The position numbers were made by a program, and so were the translations under genes. Positions 1 through 7,961 of a stretch of DNA of 8,215 nt are shown in pieces. The notes beneath the pieces were generated by a model. That model ran no database searches, was not told where the DNA came from, and saw only the letters and a program-made list of their open reading frames with translations. The DNA comes from an uncultured Clostridia bacterium (GTDB lineage: Bacteria; Bacillota; Clostridia; Christensenellales; Borkfalkiaceae): assembly GCA_905235765.1 (NCBI GenBank), contig CAJOMM010000032.1, positions 1 to 8,215 of the forward strand. The letters run 5' to 3'. The first letter of the stretch is position 1, and each line of letters starts with the position of its first letter.

Positions 1-990
1 TTGCAAAGGTTCGATATACATAACGGGAAGCGCAAGGTTTTTTATATCGTCCGTCGCCTTGGTCTGCACACAAATTTTCTGCGGCGTTCCGGAAGCGTTA
101 AAAGAATTTATTCTGTAACTTATTTCGTTGTAGTTAAACGTAACCCTATCGTATTCTTTGCCGTTGTACTTTAAATTGAAAAGCGTTATCGACGAGGAAC
201 TCGTGGAAAAAGACAGCGTTTGCGGCTTTTGGTATCTGAAAGAAATTACGGGTACCGTCGCGCCGTTTTTTTCGTCGACGGTAAGCCCCCTCGTAATAAA
301 CCCTAATTGGGCGTTATCCACGGCGGTACGGAAATCGTAATTGTACGTCTGAACGTTCGGCTGTCCCGAAAATTCGGTAACTTCTTCGCCGATGTCGAAA
401 TATTTGCTGTTTACCGAAACTGTGTAATCTTTTCTGCTATATTTGGTCTCGACGCTGGTTTTTAACCTTGTAGCATTAGCCGAAGAACTTCCTGCCGCAA
501 CTATGAAATATTCGGAATTTTCCCGGGAATATATAGGCGAAAAAGATAAATTTGACGAGAAGAAGTAAGCTTCGGTATCAACCTTTTCGGTTTCCGAACC
601 GTCTAACGTGATAGTTATCGGAATTCTTAAACTGTTTGTGTATTTATAAACTTTCACCCCCGACTCGCCCATAAGCTCGTCAAGATCGCTTTTTATAGCG
701 CTCGGAAAAGAGTTCAAAACTTCCAGAGTGGTTACGGCGGTTCCCGTTTCGTATTCTATTTTTATAACTTCTCCGTTAAATATTTTTTCGTCCGTTTTAT
801 AGCCGGGTTCGTCTTTAACGTAATCCACGGAATAGGTAAGCGTTTCTTTATAACCGCCCGAAACTTCTTTTCCTTCGGCGAAATTGTTGTTAAAGGTCAG
901 CATCACGGTTGAAGAACAGCCGCATGCGTATAAAAACATTGCGGAAAAAATCATTATAAAGGAGGAAAAAATAGCAAACAGTTTTTTCAT
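1..990 (-). CDS. Putative secreted lipoprotein of unknown function, C-terminus cut off by the window edge
   Basis: An open frame of 330 codons runs from ATG (988-990, read on the minus strand) to the window edge without a stop. The start is supported by an AGAGGGG Shine-Dalgarno sequence at 994-1000, only 3 nt from the ATG, and by a good promoter upstream. The N-terminus has a lipoprotein signal peptide: MKK, a hydrophobic stretch of about residues 4-21, then the lipobox L20-Y21-A22-C23. Cys23 is the predicted lipidated residue, so the protein should be anchored on the outer face of the cytoplasmic membrane; a second Cys lies at 25. The mature part is rich in Ser, Thr, Tyr and Val with short alternating hydrophobic segments, suggesting mostly beta structure. 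I see no catalytic motif, SLH, sugar-binding or other domain I can name. It is transcribed divergently from addB, so shared function is not implied. The lipoprotein call is fairly firm; the function is unknown. Confidence 0.85.
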   Translation of the reverse strand, partial: MKKLFAIFSSFIMIFSAMFLYACGCSSTVMLTFNNNFAEGKEVSGGYKETLTYSVDYVKDEPGYKTDEKIFNGEVIKIEYETGTAVTTLEVLNSFPSAIKSDLDELMGESGVKVYKYTNSLRIPITITLDGSETEKVDTEAYFFSSNLSFSPIYSRENSEYFIVAAGSSSANATRLKTSVETKYSRKDYTVSVNSKYFDIGEEVTEFSGQPNVQTYNYDFRTAVDNAQLGFITRGLTVDEKNGATVPVISFRYQKPQTLSFSTSSSSITLFNLKYNGKEYDRVTFNYNEISYRINSFNASGTPQKICVQTKATDDIKNLALPVMYIEPLQ

Positions 991-1021
991 AAGCCCCTCT
1001 TTTTTGCGTATTATCAAAGTA

Positions 1022-1050
1022 ATTTTAACATAAAAGAAAAAATTTGTAAA
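1022..1050 (-). promoter_or_regulatory. Sigma-A-type promoter for the lipoprotein gene
   Basis: Read on the minus strand, TTTACA (1050-1045) is followed after exactly 17 nt by TAAAAT (1027-1022). Each hexamer is one mismatch from the TTGACA/TATAAT consensus, and TG one base before the -10 makes it an extended -10. The expected transcription start is near 1015, giving a leader of about 25 nt that contains the AGAGGGG ribosome-binding site. No operator-like inverted repeat is evident. Confidence 0.7.
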
Positions 1051-1080
1051 ACTTAATGACAAAAAAACCAACCTAATATA

Positions 1081-1089
1081 TGTTATACT
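1081..1089 (+). promoter_or_regulatory. Extended -10 promoter element for addB, predicting a leaderless or near-leaderless mRNA
   Basis: TGTTATACT (1081-1089) matches the extended -10 pattern TGnTATAAT with one mismatch. No good -35 lies at 16-18 nt spacing (the region is A-rich); an ATGACA at 1056-1061 is 22 nt away, which is too far. The usual distance from -10 to transcription start puts +1 at or beside 1096, the A of the addB start codon. Nothing resembling a LexA/DinR box was seen here. This is a pattern-based prediction. Confidence 0.45.
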
Positions 1090-1095
1090 TGATAT

Positions 1096-4000
1096 ATGCG
1101 AGCGAAACTAATTACGGCGGATTCCCGTTTCGGACTGTTTGCTAAACTTATAGAGTCGCTAGACGGAAACACCAATTCGTTATCCCAAAAAAACATTATA
1201 TTCTGCGAGGAAAAACTTACCTTATCCGTTGAACGCGCCGTTTGTAACGCGTTTAACGGCTCGTTTAACACGACCGTTTGCTCTTTCGGAAAATTTTTGC
1301 GTAAACATAAAGATATAAACGGGCTTTTAACGGCAGAAGGTTCGGCTATGGTCGTCAAGAAAATTCTGGAAAGCGCAAACTTAAAATGCTTTAACAGAAG
1401 CAAAAAAAATCTTGAGCCCTCGCTTTTCGAACTTATATCTCAACTGAAAAGCGCGAAAATCACGCCGGAAGATATTCTTTTCGCCGCGGAAAACACCGAA
1501 GGAATACTGAAAAACAAACTCACGGACGTAGGCGAGGTCTTTTCCCGTTACGAAGAACGGCTTAAAGAAAACGGCTTTACCGACCAAAGTGCCGTGCTTT
1601 CTTACCTTCCGGAAATAATAGAAGGGGACGAAAGCCTTAAAACTGCCGACGTTTATATTTTCGGGTTTTCGTCGTTCACGGGGCAGATAAAAAGCGCGAT
1701 TAAATCTCTCGTATCTGTCGCAAAAAGCGTTACCGCGTTTTTGGTGGAGGGAGAAAACGAATTTGCCTTCGTCAACGAAAACGCCGCGGTTTTTATAGAT
1801 ATCTGCAACTCTTTGGGCGTCAAAGCGGAAACGGAAAAAATTTCCGGAGGGTATTGCCCCGAAGGGCAGATTCTTGTAAACGAACTGTTCCGCCCCACGC
1901 TTTCTTCCGCGAAGAAAACGGAAACCGACAAAATTTTCTCTTTTTCTGCGCAAAACGTTTTTGCGGAAGCCGAACGTGTGGCGGAATTAATTAGACAAAC
2001 GGTGGACAAAGGCTCTCTGCGTTATCGGGATTTCACGGTGGTAATCCCCGACCCCGAAACCTATAAAGACGCCGTAAAAAAAGCGTTCGGGCTTTTAGAC
2101 GTTCCGTATTTTCTCGACGAAAAGAAAAAACCGGAAAACTACCCCGTCATATCTCTCGTGTACGCCTACGTCGACCTTTATATAAAAGGTCTGTCGTTAA
2201 GCGCGTTCGCGAATTTTTTCAAAAATCGGTTCGTGGAAGAAAATAAAGACCTTACCGACAGGTTTTATAACTACCTTTATAAATATAACATTTCGTACGA
2301 ACGGCTTAAATCGCCTTTAACGCTTACGGCAAATTCGAGCGAAGAACTCTCTGAGTTTGAAAACTTCAGAAAAAAAATTCTCTCGCTTATCGGAAATTTC
2401 GACGTTTTCGGGCTTTTGGAAAAGGTAAACGCGGACGAAAAAACCAAACGCGACTGCGCTCTTCTTCAATCGCTGGGTGCGCTTGAAGAAGCCGCCGTAA
2501 ACGCCCAGATTCTCGACTCCGTTAAAAACGTGATAAAAGAGATAGAACTTATTTCCGGTAAAAACCTCACTCCGTCCGAATTTAAATCGCTTTTTTCGAG
2601 CGGAGTTTCCGCCCTCGAACTATCAATAATACCGCAATACAACGACGCGGTTTTCGTAGGCGGATTTCGGCAGGCGTCCGTATTTCAGGCGAAAAGGTTA
2701 TTCGTTATGGGGCTTACAGCCGACGTTCCCGGCGCTAAAGAAGACGTAGCGCTGCTTTCCGACTCGGATATAAACGCCCTATCCGAAATCAAGGTTCTGT
2801 TAGAACCGAAAATCAGAGTGGTAAATCATAGGCTGAAAGAAGAGGCGGCGCTCGGCGTCGCCGCGTTTAGAGAAACATTATACCTTAGTTACCCTATTTC
2901 GGGGCTTTCGGGAAAAGCGAACGGCAAAAGCGAAATATTTGGCTGCGCGGAAGCGCTTTTCACCGTCAAAGAGGTAAACCTTAAAAACAGATACCTTACC
3001 GAAAAACAGGGGCTTAAAAACTTCGCTTTGGACTGCGGAAAATTCGTAGGCGGAGAAACCGCGGATTTTTCCGACGCGTCCGGGTTTTACCGCGCGACGA
3101 GATCTTCCGCCGCCGAAAACGTAGTGAAACACGCCGATAAAGAGATAAAGTTCAAACTTTCTGGCAGCGAAAAACTCCTCCGCGGCGTAACTTCCCCCAC
3201 ACAAATAGAAAGTTACTACCGTTGCCCTTACCGTGCTTTCGCAGAACGGATACTTCACGCTAAGGAAAGAGAACAGGGTTCGCCCGACGTACTTAACACG
3301 GGCATTCTGGCGCACGAAATATTTAAAAACGTGTTCGAAAGATACGCGGAAATGGAGTCCGAAACAAAATTTTTTGAAATATTCGACTGTGAATCGTCAA
3401 AGGTTTTAAGCGAAGAAAGGTTCAAAAAATACGAGTTTTCCGGCGAAAGCGCCTTTTCCGTGCAAAACATACGGGAAGAGTGTAAAACGTACGCGTTTAA
3501 AACCTACCGCTGGCTAAAAAGTTCGGGGTTTTCCACCGGCAAAGGGCTTTTGGAAGTAAAGTTCGGAGAAAACGGCGCGACCTTTCCGCCCGTAAAACTT
3601 TTAAACGGAAGAGTAAACCTCTCCGGCGTTATCGACAGAATCGACGTTTCGGGGAACGATTGCAGGATTATCGATTATAAAACGGGGGCGACGGACGACA
3701 GCGTTTCGGCGCTGTTCACAGGTGAAAAATTACAGCTTTATCTGTATTCTGCTGCCGTAACCGACAAAAAGACCGTCGGCGCATATTACGTTAAAATAAA
3801 GGACGAATACCAATCGGATAAAACAGAAAAAGCGACGCTCGCTTCAGGAAAAACCGTAGGCGACGAAAATTCCGCCTGTCTTTCGGACGAAAACCTTAAA
3901 ACCTGCGACAAAAGCGAGTTTATTCCCGTAGAAAAAACCGAAAAGGGAATTAAAAATCTCACCTCTTTTGAGGATTTCGAACTCTTGAAAAAGTATGCGC

Positions 4001-4200
4001 TTATCCTCTCGGATAACGCGGCAAAACAGATGCTCGAAGGAATAATCGTCCCGTCTCCGCTTAAAGACGCGTGCAAATATTGCAATTTTTCCGCAGTATG
4101 CGGAAAAATTCACGACGGCGAAAGAAAACCCTCTTCTGTAGGAGAGGCATACGTTATCGAAAGCGTTAAAGCTTACGAGGAAGGTAACAGCGATGAATAG
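1096..4200 (+). CDS. addB: AddB, Chi-scanning/nuclease subunit of the AddAB helicase-nuclease
   Basis: AddB partners AddA to resect double-strand breaks; it degrades one strand with a PD-(D/E)XK nuclease and contributes to Chi recognition through an inactive helicase fold. At 1034 aa it is a little shorter than B. subtilis AddB (1166 aa). The N-terminal half aligns by eye with the AddB helicase-like core: the SVERAV and VCSFGKFLR segments near residues 48-69, KITPEDI near 119, and LFVMGL followed by LLSDSD. The C-terminal domain has the nuclease residues His740 (LAHEIF), Asp847 (GVIDRID), Asp860 and Lys862 (IIDYKTG), and the Q880-x3-Y884 motif. Cys710 (YRCPYR) plus Cys993, Cys996 and Cys1002 (CX2CX5C) form the 4Fe-4S staple known in this family. 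Unlike B. subtilis AddB, residues 5-17 contain no GxxGxGKT Walker A. A TGA at 1090-1092 is the in-frame codon but one before the ATG, so no earlier start is possible; the next Met is residue 85. There is no Shine-Dalgarno. The last 8 bp overlap addA. Confidence 0.95.
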   Translation: MRAKLITADSRFGLFAKLIESLDGNTNSLSQKNIIFCEEKLTLSVERAVCNAFNGSFNTTVCSFGKFLRKHKDINGLLTAEGSAMVVKKILESANLKCFNRSKKNLEPSLFELISQLKSAKITPEDILFAAENTEGILKNKLTDVGEVFSRYEERLKENGFTDQSAVLSYLPEIIEGDESLKTADVYIFGFSSFTGQIKSAIKSLVSVAKSVTAFLVEGENEFAFVNENAAVFIDICNSLGVKAETEKISGGYCPEGQILVNELFRPTLSSAKKTETDKIFSFSAQNVFAEAERVAELIRQTVDKGSLRYRDFTVVIPDPETYKDAVKKAFGLLDVPYFLDEKKKPENYPVISLVYAYVDLYIKGLSLSAFANFFKNRFVEENKDLTDRFYNYLYKYNISYERLKSPLTLTANSSEELSEFENFRKKILSLIGNFDVFGLLEKVNADEKTKRDCALLQSLGALEEAAVNAQILDSVKNVIKEIELISGKNLTPSEFKSLFSSGVSALELSIIPQYNDAVFVGGFRQASVFQAKRLFVMGLTADVPGAKEDVALLSDSDINALSEIKVLLEPKIRVVNHRLKEEAALGVAAFRETLYLSYPISGLSGKANGKSEIFGCAEALFTVKEVNLKNRYLTEKQGLKNFALDCGKFVGGETADFSDASGFYRATRSSAAENVVKHADKEIKFKLSGSEKLLRGVTSPTQIESYYRCPYRAFAERILHAKEREQGSPDVLNTGILAHEIFKNVFERYAEMESETKFFEIFDCESSKVLSEERFKKYEFSGESAFSVQNIREECKTYAFKTYRWLKSSGFSTGKGLLEVKFGENGATFPPVKLLNGRVNLSGVIDRIDVSGNDCRIIDYKTGATDDSVSALFTGEKLQLYLYSAAVTDKKTVGAYYVKIKDEYQSDKTEKATLASGKTVGDENSACLSDENLKTCDKSEFIPVEKTEKGIKNLTSFEDFELLKKYALILSDNAAKQMLEGIIVPSPLKDACKYCNFSAVCGKIHDGERKPSSVGEAYVIESVKAYEEGNSDE
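4177..4184 (+). promoter_or_regulatory. Ribosome-binding site for addA, inside the end of addB
   Basis: GAGGAAGG lies 8 nt before the addA ATG (4193), a near-ideal Shine-Dalgarno. It sits within the last codons of addB, whose stop (4198-4200) falls just after the addA start. This fixes the addA start and fits translational coupling, which would keep the two subunits in similar amounts. It contrasts with addB, which has no such site. Confidence 0.8.
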
Positions 4201-7200
4201 AACCCTCAAAGAAGAACAACTGCTCGCCATTAACCACGACGAAGGAAATATTCTCGTTTCCGCTTCGGCAGGAAGCGGAAAAACGATGGTCATGATAGAA
4301 AGGATTTTGCGCCTTATTTCAGAGGGAAAAGCCGAAATGTCGCAAATATTCGCTTCTACGTTTACGGAAGCCGCCGCGCGCGATATGAAAGATAAACTGC
4401 GCGAATCGCTTGCGGAAAGGGCGGCAAAAGGCGATCGCCTTTCCGAAAAAGCGCTCGCGGATTGTCAGACGGCAGACGTATGCACCATACACTCTTTCTG
4501 CGCCAAACTTTTAAGGATATATTTTTTTGCGGCAGGCGTTTCGCCCGACTTTAAGATTATAGACGAAACGGAGGCGGCTGCGCTTAAAAAACAATGCCTT
4601 GACGAAGTTTTCAAAAAACTTTTCGACGAAAAAAATCCGGACTTTTTATTGCTTTGCAAAAGGCACCTGAAAAGGCGCGGAACGGACGAACTGAAAAAAC
4701 TTATTCTATCCGTATACGAAGTGTCGCGCGAAGAAACAGACCCCGATGCTTTCCTGAACCTTTTTGAAACCACGTTGTCTCCTGACGCTTTTCCGGGCGC
4801 CATTAAAGAATATTCGGATATGCTCGGCGAAAAAATAGACGGTTTCTACTCTGTTTTAACCGAAGCCGAAAAAGAATTTTCTTCTTCGGGCGTTGAAAAG
4901 GGCAAAGAGTTTTGTGAAAATTTCCGCAAAGGGCTTTCAACTGTTTACAAAAAAGACGTCTATTCCTTTAACGACTTAAAAGACTATTCGCTGAGAAACA
5001 CCAACTTCGGCGGCGCAGCGATAACGCAAAACTTAAAAGACCTTAAAGCAAAAGTTCAGTCCGCCAATTCGGAATTCAAGGCTATGATTTCCGAAGTGTC
5101 GGAACATATAAGCCTTAAATCTTCGGACGAAAAAGCCTGCGCCTCTATTTACCTTCACGCAAAATCCATCGTAGCCATTGTCAAAGCGTTCGCCGAATCG
5201 TACGAAACCGCAAAAAAAGAAGAAAACTCTTTAGACTTCGGAGACCTGCAAAGATACACCCTCGTTGCGCTCGGGTTCCCCGACGTATTAAACGAGTTAA
5301 AAGAAAAATACAAGTACGCGTTTGTAGACGAATATCAGGACGTTAACCCCTTGCAGGAAAAAATTCTGTCGCTCTTAACGGACGGAAAACTGTTTATGGT
5401 CGGAGACGTAAAACAAAGCATTTACGGTTTCCGCGGCTGCCGACCGGAATATTTTATACAAAAACGCAACGCCTACAAAACCGACGGCGGAAACGTCGTG
5501 GATCTGAATTTCAATTTCCGCTCGTCAGAAAAGGTCATAAACGCGGTGAACGAAATATTCGATTACTGTTACACGGAAAAAATAGGCGGTATCGACTATA
5601 AAAAACAGGCTCGGCTTTCTTTCGGCGGCGTTTACCCGGAAAATGCCAAAGGCAACGCCGTCCTTCACGTTCTGAGTAAAGAAAAAAAGGAAAAAGGAAC
5701 TGAAAGCCCGAGAATTTATGACCTTATTAAAGAAGCAAAGGCTGTCGAAGAAAAAGAAATTTCACCCATTTCTTCGCTGGTAGCGAGAATAATTATCGAC
5801 GAAACAAATTCTTCCTTCTACGACGCAAAAGAAAAAACGTTTAAGCCCGTGCAGTTTAAGGACGTGGCTATTCTTTCGAGAAGCAAGGACACCGAATACG
5901 TAAAAAATTTAGTCGACGGACTTTATAGGAGAGGTATTCCCGTTGAAAGCGAAGTCAGCGTGAACGTCTGCGAATTTCCCGAAATACAAACGCTGATATG
6001 GTTTTTGAAACTTATAGATTGCTTTTTAGACGATTTTGCGCTTATAAACACTATGCTCTCGCCGCTTTTCGGGTTTACCGAAGAAGAACTGTTTTCCGCG
6101 GCGTCCTACTGCGAGGACGAACGCCAAAAACCGCGCAATTTCTGCGACGTGTTCTTATACTGCTTAAATAACGAAAATTCGCCGACGTACGCGAAATTTT
6201 CCGAATTCAAAAAAAAGACGGACGAGTACCGCATCCTTGCCGATTTTAAGGGCGCAAAGGGAATATTGTACGACGTCATAGATAAAAGCGGCTATGAAAA
6301 CTTTTTGCTTTGCGAGGACGACGGCGACCAAAAACTGAAAAGACTATACAAGTTTTTAGCGGAGACGGAAAGCGGCGGAAAAACGCTCACCGTTTCGGAA
6401 TTTCTGAAAAAAACGGAAAACTCCGCCGAATCTTTTAAGCTTTCGCCCGGCGGAAACGAAGATTCCGTAAAGATTCTGACAATGCACTCGTCGAAAGGTC
6501 TGGAGTTTCCGGTAGTCATTATCTGCGGCTTGGAAAAACCCTTCTATAAAAAGGACGAAACGCCTCCCGTCATTATCGACCGCGATCAAGGTCTACTCCC
6601 CGAATTTTACGACGACGCGGAAAAAACTTTTTCGGAAACGCCTTTACGCGGACTTCTTAAACTCAAAATGCGCAAAAAACGGACTACCGAGGAAATGCGC
6701 CTCTTTTACGTCGCGACGACGCGCGCCAAATATTCTCTACACCTCACTTTCGAAGGAACGTTAAAGGACAGAGACGAAACTTTTTCCCAAGCCGAAAGAT
6801 TTTCGGACTTTATTCCGAACGGTTTTGCAACGGAATACCACTCGCCCGAAGATCTTATACTCACCGAATTTAAACGCCAAAAAAGAAAAGTGATACTGGC
6901 AGAAGAAGAAAAAGAAAAAACCGAGGAGATGAAAAAACGTTTCGCCACCGTATATCCTTTTAAACAAGAAACGCTTATCCCTCTTAAAAACAGCGTTACC
7001 GCCGCGCTTAAAGAAAGTTATCCCGATTATTATCCGACTCATACAGTTTTCAAAGACGACTCAACGGACAAAGAAAAAGGTATAGCGGCGCATAAAATCC
7101 TGCAATTTTACGACTTTTTAAGGCTCGATTCTTTCGACGAACAGATACGGGAAATGTTATCCTCAGGCACGCTCTCCGAAGAAGACTTAGGCTTAGTAAA

Positions 7201-7561
7201 TTCCGAACGGCTTAAAGCCGCATTGCGCGGCGGCGCGTTCGACGAATTAAAAAACAAAACGTGCTATAGGGAACAGGAATTTACCGTAAACGTTCCGGCG
7301 AAAATGGTGTTTCCGACAGACAGCGAGGAACCTGTTCTTTTACAGGGCGTTATAGACCTCCTCGCAATCGACCAAAACGGCGCGGAAATAATCGATTATA
7401 AGTATTCCTCTCTCGCCGCTAACGAACTTAAAGAAAAATATAAAAAACAACTTTTTCTGTATTCGTACGCGGTAGAGAAGGCTTTGAATATAAAAGTAAA
7501 CAAAACTTCTTTGTTCAATATCTTTACCGGCGAAACAGTAACGGTATATTCGGGAAAATAA
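4193..7561 (+). CDS. addA: AddA, UvrD-like helicase and nuclease subunit of AddAB
   Basis: AddA is the ATP-driven 3'-5' superfamily 1A motor that unwinds broken duplex ends, with a C-terminal nuclease cutting the other strand. It has 1122 aa (B. subtilis 1232). All helicase motifs are visible: Q motif Gln9; Walker A ASAGSGKT (24-31); motif Ia TFT (56-58); TIHSFC (98-103); Walker B DEYQD (379-383); motif III GDVKQS (404-409); motif IV NFNFRS (439-444); motif V TMHSSKGLEF (763-772); motif VI EEMRLFYVATTRAK (833-846) with Arg844 as the expected arginine finger. The nuclease domain has His967 (GIAAHKIL), Asp1055 (GVIDLL), Asp1068 and Lys1070 (IIDYK), and the Q1086-x3-Y1090 motif, so it should be active. 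The region about 885-930 is highly charged (Glu/Lys-rich) and is probably the linker between motor and nuclease. ATG 4193 is set by a strong Shine-Dalgarno and lies 8 bp inside addB. No frameshift or truncation is seen. Confidence 0.97.
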   Translation: MNRTLKEEQLLAINHDEGNILVSASAGSGKTMVMIERILRLISEGKAEMSQIFASTFTEAAARDMKDKLRESLAERAAKGDRLSEKALADCQTADVCTIHSFCAKLLRIYFFAAGVSPDFKIIDETEAAALKKQCLDEVFKKLFDEKNPDFLLLCKRHLKRRGTDELKKLILSVYEVSREETDPDAFLNLFETTLSPDAFPGAIKEYSDMLGEKIDGFYSVLTEAEKEFSSSGVEKGKEFCENFRKGLSTVYKKDVYSFNDLKDYSLRNTNFGGAAITQNLKDLKAKVQSANSEFKAMISEVSEHISLKSSDEKACASIYLHAKSIVAIVKAFAESYETAKKEENSLDFGDLQRYTLVALGFPDVLNELKEKYKYAFVDEYQDVNPLQEKILSLLTDGKLFMVGDVKQSIYGFRGCRPEYFIQKRNAYKTDGGNVVDLNFNFRSSEKVINAVNEIFDYCYTEKIGGIDYKKQARLSFGGVYPENAKGNAVLHVLSKEKKEKGTESPRIYDLIKEAKAVEEKEISPISSLVARIIIDETNSSFYDAKEKTFKPVQFKDVAILSRSKDTEYVKNLVDGLYRRGIPVESEVSVNVCEFPEIQTLIWFLKLIDCFLDDFALINTMLSPLFGFTEEELFSAASYCEDERQKPRNFCDVFLYCLNNENSPTYAKFSEFKKKTDEYRILADFKGAKGILYDVIDKSGYENFLLCEDDGDQKLKRLYKFLAETESGGKTLTVSEFLKKTENSAESFKLSPGGNEDSVKILTMHSSKGLEFPVVIICGLEKPFYKKDETPPVIIDRDQGLLPEFYDDAEKTFSETPLRGLLKLKMRKKRTTEEMRLFYVATTRAKYSLHLTFEGTLKDRDETFSQAERFSDFIPNGFATEYHSPEDLILTEFKRQKRKVILAEEEKEKTEEMKKRFATVYPFKQETLIPLKNSVTAALKESYPDYYPTHTVFKDDSTDKEKGIAAHKILQFYDFLRLDSFDEQIREMLSSGTLSEEDLGLVNSERLKAALRGGAFDELKNKTCYREQEFTVNVPAKMVFPTDSEEPVLLQGVIDLLAIDQNGAEIIDYKYSSLAANELKEKYKKQLFLYSYAVEKALNIKVNKTSLFNIFTGETVTVYSGK

Positions 7562-7622
7562 GCCGAAATTTTTCAAAATAACGCGTATTTTTCTTGCGAA
7601 AAAGTGGAATAGTTTACTTGCT

Positions 7623-7961
7623 ATGAAAAATTTATTTTATGATTTTTTTGATTTTTTCGCAACTTTAGACGAATCTTGGTTTATGCTCTCGTCGTTCGCA
7701 TTTATCTTATTTTTCGGAATTATTAACCTTCTCGTTACGGCTTTTAAGCGCGTATACACCTTTTCGCAGAAGTCCTGGTTTTTATTTTTGGCTTTGGCAA
7801 TAACCGCCCTCGACGGGTTTTACTGCTCGCTTTCGGGATCGCATTATTATCTCGTCAGCGCATTTTTGGGGTTAACGCTTTTTGCGTTTGCCGTGCCTTT
7901 CAGAAGAAAACCAAAACGCGCGGCGACAAAAAAAGAGAGGCTTATTCCCCAATCGAATTAG
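7623..7961 (+). CDS. Small membrane protein of unknown function (zero-frame product; frame probably continues in -1)
   Basis: The zero frame encodes 112 aa. Residues about 20-41, 52-70 and 75-93 are strongly hydrophobic and predict three membrane helices in the cytoplasmic membrane. The N-terminus is Phe-rich, and a basic patch RRKPKR (94-99) follows the third helix, suggesting that the C-terminal tail is cytoplasmic. The frame stops at 7959-7961, but from residue 102 onward the better coding frame is -1 (separate entry), so ERLIPQSN at the end may be an artefact of the frame change rather than the native C-terminus. ATG 7623 has only a weak GTGGA 14 nt upstream; the next ATG in frame (residue 21) is inside the first helix. 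The 61-bp gap from addA has no convincing promoter or terminator, so read-through from addBA is plausible. I do not recognise the family. Confidence 0.7.
   Translation: MKNLFYDFFDFFATLDESWFMLSSFAFILFFGIINLLVTAFKRVYTFSQKSWFLFLALAITALDGFYCSLSGSHYYLVSAFLGLTLFAFAVPFRRKPKRAATKKERLIPQSN
7928..7934 (+). other. A_AAA_AAA heptamer: candidate -1 frameshift site, phase-variable tract or homopolymer error
   Basis: In the zero frame the codons are ACA AAA AAA GAG, so the seven A residues are phased exactly as X_XXY_YYZ, the arrangement that permits tandem -1 slippage (the dnaX and IS1/IS3-family type of site). A -1 slip here continues with AGA GAG GCT and enters the long open frame to the window end. No purine-rich Shine-Dalgarno-like stimulator is evident just upstream, nor a stable hairpin 5-9 nt downstream, so efficient programmed slippage is not assured. 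A one-base deletion or insertion in the homopolymer, biological or from sequencing, would give the same picture. Confidence 0.5.

Noticed and set aside
158..340. 60-codon plus-strand open frame in the left part of the window
   Set aside because: It lies antisense within the lipoprotein gene, which has a signal peptide, ribosome-binding site and promoter, and has no start signal of its own.
1076..1098. Direct repeat ATATATG at 1076-1082 and 1092-1098 as a possible operator
   Set aside because: It is short, A-T only apart from the final G, lacks dyad symmetry and is expected by chance in such A-T-rich sequence.
3844..4293. 149-codon open frame on the minus strand across the addB/addA junction
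   Set aside because: It is antisense to two well-supported genes, has low-complexity Phe/Val/Arg content and is explained by codon bias of the plus-strand genes. The same applies to the other minus-strand frames within 1083-7576.
7588..7603. TTTTTC-TTGC-GAAAAA inverted repeat between addA and the membrane-protein gene, as a possible terminator
   Set aside because: The 6-bp stem is almost all A-T and is not followed by a T-run, so it is unlikely to terminate transcription.
7562..7622. A separate promoter for the membrane-protein gene
   Set aside because: TTGCGA at 7594-7599 has no -10 at a workable spacing, and no other hexamer pair is convincing.
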